Part shown: positions 7,625-13,768 of the stretch, piece after piece | Numbering within the stretch: the stretch's first letter is position 1 | Layout: each line of letters opens with the position of its first letter | Assembly (NCBI GenBank): GCA_041675885.1 | Contig: JBAYSY010000044.1 | Span: 1-21,429 of the forward strand | Source of the DNA: JBAYSY01 sp041675885 | GTDB taxonomy: Bacteria > Pseudomonadota > Alphaproteobacteria > Rhodobacterales > Rhodobacteraceae | DNA: 21,429 nucleotides | Direction: 5' to 3' | Notes under the pieces: generated by a model | The model's input: the letters and a program-made list of their open reading frames with translations, nothing else | Database searches by the model: none | Told to the model about the DNA's origin: nothing | Translations under genes and position numbers: made by a program

Positions 7625-8410
7625 ATGATGCGCAAACTTACCCTTGCCGCCTTCGCCGCGCTGTCGCTTTCCGCGGGGCCTGTCCTTGCGGCGGATCCCG
7701 GCGCGGTCGAGGATTTCTCCTTCCCGCACGAAGGCCCCTTCGGCAAATACGATCCGCTGCAACTGCAACGCGGGCTTCAGGTCTATACCGAGGTCTGCGC
7801 CGCCTGCCACGGGCTGCAATACGTGCCGCTGCGCACGCTGGCCGATCCGGGCGGGCCGCAACTGCCCGAGGATCAGGTCCGGGCCTTTGCCGGCCAGTTC
7901 GAGATCTTCGATCCCGAGATCGACGATTTCCGGCCCCGCGCGGTGACCGACCATTTCCCGGAATCGGGGCTGGACAACGCGCCTGACCTCAGCCTGATGG
8001 CCAAGGCGCGGGCCGGATTCCACGGGCCTTACGGTTCGGGAATCAACCAGTTGTTCCGCGGCATCGGCGGGCCGGAATACATCGCTTCGATCCTGACCGG
8101 CTATACCGAGGACGAGAAGGAAGAGGCGGGCGAATTCTACTACGCGAATACCGCCTTCCCCGACGGCTGGATCGCCATGGCACCGCCGCTGTTCGAGGGG
8201 CAGCTGGAATATGCCGACGGCACCCCGGCCACCGAACGGCAGATGGCCAAGGACGTGTCGGCCTTTCTGATGTGGGCGGCCGAACCCAAGATGATGGCCC
8301 GCAAACAGGCCGGGCTGAATGCGGTGATCTTCCTGACCGTGCTGTCGGTGCTGCTTTACCTGACCAACAAGCGGCTCTGGGCCGGGGTCAAGGGCCGCAA
8401 GCAGGGCTGA
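7625..8410 (+). CDS. petC: Ubiquinol-cytochrome c reductase, cytochrome c1 subunit
   Basis: The 261-residue precursor has a Sec signal peptide (MMRKLTLAAFAALSLSAGPVLA, cleavage after Ala22/23). The covalent heme site CAACH is at Cys58-Cys61-His62 and the axial methionine is in IAMAPPLF (Met185). A C-terminal membrane anchor (about 229-247, LNAVIFLTVLSVLLYLTN) ends in a basic cytoplasmic tail KRLWAGVKGRKQG. It accepts electrons from the Rieske protein and hands them to soluble or membrane cytochrome c. The start may be either of two consecutive ATG codons (7625 or 7628). It is the last gene of petABC and is followed within 22 bases by a strong terminator. Confidence 0.98.
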   Translation: MMRKLTLAAFAALSLSAGPVLAADPGAVEDFSFPHEGPFGKYDPLQLQRGLQVYTEVCAACHGLQYVPLRTLADPGGPQLPEDQVRAFAGQFEIFDPEIDDFRPRAVTDHFPESGLDNAPDLSLMAKARAGFHGPYGSGINQLFRGIGGPEYIASILTGYTEDEKEEAGEFYYANTAFPDGWIAMAPPLFEGQLEYADGTPATERQMAKDVSAFLMWAAEPKMMARKQAGLNAVIFLTVLSVLLYLTNKRLWAGVKGRKQG

Positions 8411-8431
8411 GCCCGTCTTCAGGGCAAACGC

Positions 8432-8460
8432 GAAACCCCGCCCGGAAGGGCGGGGTTTTC
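8432..8460 (+). terminator. Rho-independent terminator of petABC
   Basis: AAACCCCGCCC (8433-8443) and GGGCGGGGTTT (8448-8458) form an 11-bp stem around GGAA and end in TTTTC. It is correctly placed just after petC. The upstream A-run means it could also act for transcripts from the right, but the zinc-ribbon gene on the minus strand ends 48 bases further on. Confidence 0.9.
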
Positions 8461-8506
8461 ATTTGCGGGATGGCTTGGCGGGGAAATGGCCCGGCGGCCC
8501 GTGCGG

Positions 8507-9427
8507 TCAATCGGCCTCGTCGCCCTGCATCGCCCCCAGTGCGCGCTGCATCAGCGCGTCCAGCCCGATCCGCCCCTTGTCCACCGTCGCAACATAAAGC
8601 CGCAGCGGTGTTTCCAGCGCCGGGACCGAGGCGGAGATGCGCGGCGCGGCGGTGTAAAGCCCCAGCAGGATCAGCGCGATCGCCATCATGCCGACAAAGC
8701 CGATGCGGAAACCGCGCCGCCGTGCCTCGGGCGGTTCGGGCAGCGTGTCCCGGGTGCCCGGCCCGCGCCGTTCGGTGCTGGGCCGCAGGGTCGAGTTGAT
8801 TTCCTCGATATCCGGCAGCAGGTCGCGGCGCGTGCCGCGCGGCCCGGCCTCGGTCCCGTAATCTTCGGCGGTATCGGCGGCGTCCGGGGTGTCGGCGGCG
8901 GGTGCGGGTGGCGCGGGCATGATCCGGCGCACCGGGCGTTGTTCGGCAAGCCCGAGATCGGGCTGGGTTTCCAGCGGGCGCGGCGGCGCTTCGGTCCGGC
9001 GGGCCTCGGCCTCACGCTCGGCCTCTTCGCGCAGCACCGACAGAAGGGACTCGTCGAGCGGGCGGCGCACGGGTGCGGGTTCCGGTTCCGGCGCGGCGGG
9101 GGGCCCCGGGGTTTGCGTCGGGGGGGCGCCGTCGCGCAGCATGGCGGCGATCAGCGCATCGGCCCCTCCGGGAGGATCGGCGGGGGGGCCGATCCCGGGC
9201 GGCGGGGTGTCCGGCGCGGGTGCGGTGCCGGTGTCGGCCGCGCCCCCGGACGCGAAGGTTTCTTCGTCTTCGATATCGTCCCCGATATCCCCGGCGGAAA
9301 TGCTGTCGTGGTGATATTGATACCAGCCGTGGCCGCAGTTCGAGCATTGCACATCGCGCCCCGCCTCGGGGATGGCGTCGTCGCCGATCTCGTATTGCGC
9401 ATCACAGTTCGGGCAAATCAGCCGCAT
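8507..9427 (-). CDS. MJ0042-type zinc-ribbon, single-pass membrane protein
   Basis: The 306-residue protein starts MRLICPNCDAQYEI...VQCSNCGHGWYQ, a zinc ribbon with Cys5, Cys8, Cys28 and Cys31 (MJ0042/zinc_ribbon_4 family). A long disordered region rich in Pro, Ala, Glu and Asp (about 45-235) follows, then an Arg-rich stop and one membrane helix (about 240-262, GFVGMMAIALILLGLYTAA). The C-terminal tail is about 45 residues. Such proteins are common beside ftsEX in Rhodobacteraceae, but their role is unknown. The frame also allows an ATG at 9436; I chose 9427 because the conserved zinc ribbon normally begins there and the GCGGGG purine stretch is better spaced. Its promoter region is shared, divergently, with ftsE. 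Confidence 0.85.
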   Translation of the reverse strand: MRLICPNCDAQYEIGDDAIPEAGRDVQCSNCGHGWYQYHHDSISAGDIGDDIEDEETFASGGAADTGTAPAPDTPPPGIGPPADPPGGADALIAAMLRDGAPPTQTPGPPAAPEPEPAPVRRPLDESLLSVLREEAEREAEARRTEAPPRPLETQPDLGLAEQRPVRRIMPAPPAPAADTPDAADTAEDYGTEAGPRGTRRDLLPDIEEINSTLRPSTERRGPGTRDTLPEPPEARRRGFRIGFVGMMAIALILLGLYTAAPRISASVPALETPLRLYVATVDKGRIGLDALMQRALGAMQGDEAD

Positions 9428-9447
9428 CGTCACCATATCCCCGCCCG

Positions 9448-9464
9448 CAGGTCGTCCGGACCTG
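9448..9464. promoter_or_regulatory. Inverted repeat in the divergent zinc-ribbon/ftsE promoter region
   Basis: CAGGTC-N5-GACCTG is a perfect 6-bp inverted repeat 21 bases upstream of the zinc-ribbon start and 134 bases upstream of ftsE. Position and symmetry fit an operator for a dimeric regulator, but it could be chance. The regulator is unknown. Confidence 0.35.
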
Positions 9465-9597
9465 AGCGTCTTGTAACAATTCCATCAGGGCGATCCAAGT
9501 CTTTGTGTGATTCGCACCACTTCCCCGCCGGGGATCGTGTTGAATCCGCCGCGCGCAGGCGCCAGACTGCGCCGCAACCGCAAGGGGGGATTCCCGG

Positions 9598-10269
9598 GTG
9601 ATCGCGTTCGAGAATGTCAGCTACAGCTATGGCGGCAGCGCGCTGCTGTCCGAGATCGGGCTGCGGCTGTCGCCGGGGTCGTTCCATTTCCTCACCGGGC
9701 CTTCGGGGGCGGGCAAGACCACCTTTCTCAAGCTCTGCTATGGCGAGTTGCTGCCGTCCACCGGGCGGATCACGCTGTTCGACCGCGAGGTGCGCGGGCT
9801 GACGCGGGACGATGTTGCGGCGATGCGCCGCAGGATCGGCGTCGTGCACCAGGACTGCCAGTTCATCGACCATCTGCCGCTGGCGGCGAATGTGGCGCTG
9901 CCGCTGACCGTCGCGGGGCGCGAGGGCGATCTGGCGGACCTGTCCGACCTGATGGGCTGGGTCGGGCTTGGCGCGCTGTCCGACGCGCTGCCGCCGCAGC
10001 TTTCCGGGGGCGAGCGCCAGCGCGCCGCCGTGGCCCGCGCCGTCATCATGTCGCCCGACGTGGTGCTGGCGGACGAGCCCACCGGCAACGTCGATTGGGA
10101 AATGTCGCTGCGACTGCTGCGGCTGTTCACCGAACTCAACCGCATGGGAAAGACCATCGTGATCGCCACGCATGACATGAACCTGATCCGCGCGGCCAAG
10201 GCGCAGGTCTCGGCCCGGGTGCTGCGGATCGCCGACCGGCGGGTGCAGCTTGCGGGGGCCGACCTGTGA
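9598..10269 (+). CDS. ftsE: Cell division ATP-binding protein FtsE
   Basis: This 223-residue ABC ATPase has Walker A GPSGAGKT (34-41), signature LSGGERQ (134-140), Walker B VVLADEP (154-160), the D-loop TGNVD and switch His191. The sequence GVVHQDCQFIDHLPLAANVALPL is characteristic of FtsE and not of generic transporters. With FtsX it forms the cytoplasmic motor of the divisome complex that controls periplasmic cell-wall hydrolases. The GTG start at 9598 follows AAGGGGGGA. Its stop overlaps the ftsX start by four bases (GTGA), so translation is coupled. The gene begins a three-gene operon ftsE-ftsX-plsC, divergent from the zinc-ribbon gene. Confidence 0.95.
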   Translation: MIAFENVSYSYGGSALLSEIGLRLSPGSFHFLTGPSGAGKTTFLKLCYGELLPSTGRITLFDREVRGLTRDDVAAMRRRIGVVHQDCQFIDHLPLAANVALPLTVAGREGDLADLSDLMGWVGLGALSDALPPQLSGGERQRAAVARAVIMSPDVVLADEPTGNVDWEMSLRLLRLFTELNRMGKTIVIATHDMNLIRAAKAQVSARVLRIADRRVQLAGADL

Positions 10270-11168
10270 GGCTGCCGCGCTTTCTGGCCGATTTCATCGC
10301 CGCCGGTCGCCGGTCCGACCGGGTGGTGCCGGGCAGCGGGCATACGGCCTGGCTGACCGGCTTTGCCGCCGGGGCGATGGCCTTTCTCGCGGTCTTCGCG
10401 CTGGCGTTGTCGCTGGCGGCCGGGCGGCTGGCCGACCGCTGGTCCGGGGCGCTGACCCATACCGCCACCATCCGCATCTCGGCCCCTGCCGATCAGGCCG
10501 ATCTCCAGACCCGCGCGGTGCTGGAGGTGCTGGAGACCACGCCGGGGGTGGCGGGCGCGCGGGCGCTGACGGATGAGGAACAGCGGGCGCTGCTGGAGCC
10601 GTGGTTCGGCCCCGACCTGCCGCTGGACAGTCTCGCGCTGCCCCGGCTGGTGGAGTTCACCGAAACCGCCGGGGGCTACGACGCCACCGGGCTGCGGCAC
10701 AGGCTGGCGGCCGAGGCGCCGGGGGCGGTGCTGGACGACCACACCCGCTGGCGGCGGCCCCTTGCGGTGGCGGCCGAGCGGCTGCGGCTGCTGGGCATGG
10801 CCTCGATCGGGCTGATCGGGCTTGCGATGGCGGCGATGATCACGCTTGCGGCCAATGCGGCGCTGGCGGCCAACGGGCCGGTGATCCGGGTGCTGCGGCT
10901 GGTGGGCGCGCGCGACCGTTTCATCGCCCGCGCCTTCGTGCACCGCTTTACCCTGCGGGCGCTCGGGGGCGCGGCGGTGGGCACGGCGCTGGGCATGGCC
11001 GGGGTGGCGTTGCTGCCGGCGGCCGATCCGGCGGGCGGGTTCCTGACCGGGCTGGGCTTTCGCGGCACGGGGTGGCTCTGGCCGCTGGGCCTGCCGCTGC
11101 TTGCGGCCGTGGTGGCCCATGTCGCCACCCGCGCCGCCGCTTTCGCCAAGCTGAGGGAGCTGACCTGA
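10266..11168 (+). CDS. ftsX: Cell division protein FtsX (permease-like)
   Basis: The 300-residue protein has the FtsX topology: a short cytoplasmic N-terminus, a first helix at about 30-52, a periplasmic domain of about 125 residues, and three C-terminal helices (about 178-202, 230-251, 270-291). The motif NAALAANGPVIRVLRLVGARDRFIARAFVHRF after helix 2 corresponds to the conserved FtsX 'LRLVGA' loop. The periplasmic domain should contact a hydrolase activator (EnvC-like) and transmit FtsE ATP hydrolysis. The start is the GTG overlapping the ftsE stop, giving translational coupling. Sequence divergence from enterobacterial FtsX is expected in alphaproteobacteria. The next gene, plsC, starts two bases after its stop. 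Confidence 0.9.
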   Translation: MRLPRFLADFIAAGRRSDRVVPGSGHTAWLTGFAAGAMAFLAVFALALSLAAGRLADRWSGALTHTATIRISAPADQADLQTRAVLEVLETTPGVAGARALTDEEQRALLEPWFGPDLPLDSLALPRLVEFTETAGGYDATGLRHRLAAEAPGAVLDDHTRWRRPLAVAAERLRLLGMASIGLIGLAMAAMITLAANAALAANGPVIRVLRLVGARDRFIARAFVHRFTLRALGGAAVGTALGMAGVALLPAADPAGGFLTGLGFRGTGWLWPLGLPLLAAVVAHVATRAAAFAKLRELT

Positions 11169-11170
11169 CC

Positions 11171-11923
11171 ATGACCGGCCCGCGCCTTGCGCTGCAATAC
11201 GTGCTGTCGCTGATCTTCATCGGCCAGATGTATCTGGCGATGGCGCTGCTTGCGGTGGTCTTCACCCCGTGGGCCGCCTTCGACCGGCGGGGGGCCTATG
11301 CCGCGGTGCGCACCTATTGCCGCTGGGTGCGGTTCTCGGCCAGGCTTCTGGTGGGGCTCAGGTCCGAGGTGCGGGGCAAGGTGCCCGAGGGCGAGGTGAT
11401 CATCGCCGCCAAGCATCAAAGCTTTTTCGACATCATCCTGATCGTCTCCGAAGTGCCCCGGCCCAAGTTCATCATGAAGAAGGAGTTGCGCTGGGCGCCG
11501 ATCCTCGGCTGGTATGCGCTGCGGATCGGCTGTGTGCCGGTGGATCGCGGCAAGCGCAGCGCGGCGATCCGGCAGATGATGGACGGCGTGGCCAGGGGGA
11601 GTGTGTTGCCTGGCCAGCTTATCATCTATCCGCAGGGCACCCGCGTCGCCCCGGGCGTGCAGCGGCCCTACAAGGCCGGCACCGCGCATCTTTATTCCCA
11701 GATCGGCCAGCCCTGCGTGCCCGCCGCGACCAATGTCGGCGTGTTCTGGCCGCGCCACGGGCTCTTGCGCAAGCCCGGACTCGCGGTGGTCGAGTTCCTG
11801 CCCGGGATCGCCCCTGGGCTGGAGACAGAGCCCTTCATGGCCGGGCTGGAACGGATGATCGAGGGCGCCTCGGACCGGCTGATGGCCGAGGCGGGGTTCC
11901 GGCCGGATGGGGGCGCGCGCTGA
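11171..11923 (+). CDS. plsC: 1-acyl-sn-glycerol-3-phosphate acyltransferase (lysophosphatidate acyltransferase)
   Basis: The 250-residue protein has an N-terminal membrane helix (about 8-32) and the acyltransferase motifs in order. Block I is HQSFFD (His82 to Asp87, the HX4D catalytic pair), then KKELRWAPILGW, and block III is YPQGTR (153-158), corresponding to FPEGTR. The YPQGTR form is common in alphaproteobacteria. The enzyme acylates lysophosphatidic acid to phosphatidic acid in the inner membrane, the second step of glycerophospholipid synthesis. The ATG at 11171 lies two bases after the ftsX stop, so it is the third gene of the ftsEX operon, linking division with membrane synthesis. Convergent accA lies beyond a repeat-bearing intergenic region. 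Confidence 0.93.
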   Translation: MTGPRLALQYVLSLIFIGQMYLAMALLAVVFTPWAAFDRRGAYAAVRTYCRWVRFSARLLVGLRSEVRGKVPEGEVIIAAKHQSFFDIILIVSEVPRPKFIMKKELRWAPILGWYALRIGCVPVDRGKRSAAIRQMMDGVARGSVLPGQLIIYPQGTRVAPGVQRPYKAGTAHLYSQIGQPCVPAATNVGVFWPRHGLLRKPGLAVVEFLPGIAPGLETEPFMAGLERMIEGASDRLMAEAGFRPDGGAR

Positions 11924-11966
11924 TCCGGGGCGGGCAGGGGCCGCCACAGGCTTTCGCGTTTCCGAA

Positions 11967-12129
11967 GGCGGCGTCTGTCTTGCCGTGTTGGTCGGTATAG
12001 CTGCCCGAGGCCAACCTATTGCAACAGAGGGCAGCGGTCGCCCGGGGGCGGTCGGCCGCTGCCCGGCGGCGCTGACGCGCCTTGATTCCGGGCGAATGTG
12101 GCGCTGCCAACACGCGTGCAGAGGGTGCC
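11967..12129 (+). repeat. Palindromic MITE-like element, copy A (with flanking 8-bp direct repeats)
   Basis: This intergenic element lies between convergent plsC and accA. Its core is CAACAGAGGGCAGCGG, then GGGCAGCGG (12029-12037) pairing with CCGCTGCCC (12056-12064), then GGCGC-TGAC-GCGCC and GATTCCGGGCGAA. The ends are imperfect inverted repeats: left GGC...TCTG...CGTGTTGG, and the right end, read on the other strand, GGC...TCTG...CGTGTTGG. TTTCCGAA occurs immediately outside both ends (11959-11966 and 12130-12137), resembling an 8-bp target-site duplication. It contains no gene. Confidence 0.6.
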
Positions 12130-12139
12130 TTTCCGAACC

Positions 12140-12162
12140 GGAAAAGTGGTACCCACGTTTCC
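12140..12162 (-). terminator. Hairpin just downstream of accA, probable terminator
   Basis: Reading the minus strand, GGAAA-C-GTGG pairs with CCAC-T-TTTCC around a three-base loop, starting 11 bases after the accA stop. A second small palindrome, CGTTTCC-T-GGAAACG (12156-12170), overlaps it. There is no strong T-tract, so this may be a Rho-dependent end or RNA-stabilising hairpin. Confidence 0.45.
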
Positions 12163-12172
12163 TGGAAACGCC

Positions 12173-13132
12173 CTACGCCGCCAGCCCGCGGTTGCCCATG
12201 TTCAGGAACTTCTGCCGCCGGTCGTGGATCAGCGTTCCGGCATCCTGACCGTCGAACTCGGCCAGCATGGCGCCGATCGCCTGACCCACGGCGCGGATGG
12301 TTTCCTCCGGGCCGCGCTGCGCCCCGCCCAGCGGTTCGCGCACGATCCGGTCGATCACCCCGAGCTTGAGCAGATCCTGCGCCGTGAGGTGCAGCGCCTC
12401 GGCGGCCTCGCGCATCTTTTCGGCGTCCTTCCACAGGATCGAGGCGCAGCCCTCGGGCGAGATCACCGAATAGACCGAATGTTCCAGCATCGCCACCCGG
12501 TTCGCCGTGGCGAAGGCCACCGCCCCGCCCGATCCGCCCTCGCCGATCACCACGCTGACCAGCGGGGCGCCGACCTCCAGGCACTTCTGGGTGGAACGGG
12601 CGATGGCCTCGGACTGGCCGCGTTCCTCGGCGCCCTTGCCGGGATAGGCGCCCGGCGTGTCGATCAGCGTCACCACCGGCAGTCCGAAGCGATGCGCCAT
12701 GTCCATCAGCCGGATCGCCTTGCGGTAGCCCTCGGGCCGGGCCATGCCGAAGTTGTGGGCGATCCGGCTTTTGGTGTCGTGGCCCTTTTCGTGGCCGATC
12801 ACCATCACCGGCCGGTCGTCGAACCGGGCGACGCCGCCCATCACCGCGTGGTCGTCGGCGAAATTCCGGTCGCCCGCCAGCGGGGTGTATTCGGTGAACA
12901 GCGCCTCTATATAGTCGCGGCAATGCGGCCGGTCGGGGTGGCGCGCGACCTGGCATTTCTGCCAGGCGGTGAGGTTGGCGTAGAGATCGCGCAGCAGCGT
13001 CCCGGCCTTGCGGTCAAGGCCCTGGGCCTCTTTCTCGACGTCCATCCCGGGGCTGGAACGGGCAAGCGCGCGCAACTCCTCGGCTTTGCCCTCGATCTCG
13101 GCGAGGGGCTTTTCGAACTCCAGATAGTTCAT
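12173..13132 (-). CDS. accA: Acetyl-CoA carboxylase, carboxyltransferase subunit alpha
   Basis: The 319-residue protein is the alpha half of the carboxyltransferase that makes malonyl-CoA, the committed step of fatty acid synthesis. Landmarks are the N-terminal LEFEKPLAEIEGKAEELRAL, the FADDHAVMGGVARF and IGHEKGHDTK region, LIDTPGAYPGKGAEERGQSEAIA, and GEGGSGGA (197-204). PEGCASILWKDAEKMREAAEALHLTA follows, with EPLGGAQRGPEETI near the C-terminus. All are canonical and the length is normal. The ATG at 13132 follows GGAG and matches the family start; the long open frame upstream overlaps a repeat. It is separated from the upstream DUF2834 gene by a repeat copy. The biotin carboxylase and beta subunits are not in the window. 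Confidence 0.97.
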   Translation of the reverse strand: MNYLEFEKPLAEIEGKAEELRALARSSPGMDVEKEAQGLDRKAGTLLRDLYANLTAWQKCQVARHPDRPHCRDYIEALFTEYTPLAGDRNFADDHAVMGGVARFDDRPVMVIGHEKGHDTKSRIAHNFGMARPEGYRKAIRLMDMAHRFGLPVVTLIDTPGAYPGKGAEERGQSEAIARSTQKCLEVGAPLVSVVIGEGGSGGAVAFATANRVAMLEHSVYSVISPEGCASILWKDAEKMREAAEALHLTAQDLLKLGVIDRIVREPLGGAQRGPEETIRAVGQAIGAMLAEFDGQDAGTLIHDRRQKFLNMGNRGLAA

Positions 13133-13211
13133 GCGCTGCTCCGGTCTTCGTGTCGCGTGGTATATGCCCCCCCGGGGGCGGGTTTGCAACCGAGGGCGGG
13201 GGAATGGTGGG

Positions 13212-13282
13212 ACGGGCGGCCATGCCCGGAACACCGCGCCAGCGGCCGACCGCTGCCCTCTGTCGTGCGGGCCGGTGGAGGG
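13212..13282 (-). repeat. Palindromic MITE-like element, copy B (short, with flanking 8-bp direct repeats)
   Basis: A short relative of copies A and D lies between accA and the DUF2834 gene. On the minus strand it reads CAGAGGGCAGCGGTCGGCCG then CTGGCGCGGTG and TTCCGGGCA. The core hairpin is CAGCGG (13240-13245) with CCGCTG (13250-13255). The right half (GCCCGGAACA..CGCGCCAGCGG on the plus strand) matches copy D better than A or C. ATGGTGGG flanks it on both sides (13204-13211 and 13283-13290). The outer terminal repeats seen in A and D are absent. Confidence 0.5.
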
Positions 13283-13299
13283 ATGGTGGGCGGAATTGG

Positions 13300-13617
13300 C
13301 TACCGCACCGGCCTTGAGCGCAGGAAGAGGTAGAGCGGCAGGCCGAAGGACGGCCCGACCAGCAGTGTGGCGGGGATCGCCAGCAGCGCCTCGCGGTTGC
13401 GGCGCACGGCGGTCTCGGCCACGATCCAGATCACCAGCGCGTGGCTGGCGATCACCATGTCCCAGGCCAGCCCGGCGCTGGCCGCGTTGCCGAACCATTC
13501 GCGCAGCATGGCCCGTGTGCTCCAGCCGTTCGCGGAAAGCCAGCCCAGCATGTGATACATCGGATGGACCGCGCCCCAGACCGCGAGGCCGAGCCAGACC
13601 ATCCGCAGCGGGCTCAT
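13300..13617 (-). CDS. DUF2834 family membrane protein
   Basis: The 105-residue protein has three hydrophobic segments and the DUF2834 pattern. It runs from VWGAVHPMYHMLGWLSANGW through FGNAASAGLAWDMVIASHALVIWIVAETAVRR to LLAIPATLLVGPSFGLPLYLFLRSRPV. The family is widespread in bacteria and its function is unknown. I chose ATG 13617, which lies four bases beyond the stop of the lipoprotein gene. The longer frame from 13656 would overlap that gene and lacks membrane character. It is the third gene in the argH-lipoprotein-DUF2834 run and is likely co-transcribed with them. Confidence 0.8.
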   Translation of the reverse strand: MSPLRMVWLGLAVWGAVHPMYHMLGWLSANGWSTRAMLREWFGNAASAGLAWDMVIASHALVIWIVAETAVRRNREALLAIPATLLVGPSFGLPLYLFLRSRPVR

Positions 13618-13621
13618 CCGG

Positions 13622-13768
13622 CTACCACTTGGCCTGCACGCCGAAACGGGCATCACCGCTCAGGGTGATGCCGGACTCGGCCTGACCGCCGGGCCGTTCC
13701 GGCGGGGCGTCGGCGCCGCAGGCGGCGAGCAGCATCGCCAGCGCCAGCGCGGGGATATACCAGGTCAT
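13622..13768 (-). CDS. Small lipoprotein (48 aa) between argH and the DUF2834 gene
   Basis: The protein begins MTWYIPALALAMLLAACGAD, a lipoprotein signal peptide with lipobox LAAC (Cys17). It should therefore be processed by Lgt and LspA and anchored in a membrane. The mature part is about 32 residues: a Pro/Gly-rich spacer (APPERPGGQAESG) and a conserved-looking ending ITLSGDARFGVQAKW. Its ATG overlaps the argH stop by three bases of an ATGA, indicating translational coupling to argH. Small lipoproteins in this position occur in related Rhodobacteraceae; I know of no assigned function. It is too short for most automated calls, but the lipobox and coupling support it. Confidence 0.8.
   Translation of the reverse strand: MTWYIPALALAMLLAACGADAPPERPGGQAESGITLSGDARFGVQAKW

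Noticed and set aside
6155..8023. Minus-strand open frame of 622 codons across petB/petC
   Set aside because: Antisense shadow: rich in Arg, Gln, His and Asp, with no motif. The plus-strand genes are unmistakable.
12015..12040. Similarity of the element core (CTCTGTTGCAA on the minus strand of copy A) to IS6-family terminal repeats
   Set aside because: The match is about 11 bases in one copy only, is internal to the element, and diverges in B, C and D. It is suggestive but not supported.
12098..13333. Plus-strand open frame of 411 codons across accA
   Set aside because: Antisense shadow of accA that also runs through repeat copy B; no protein family is visible.
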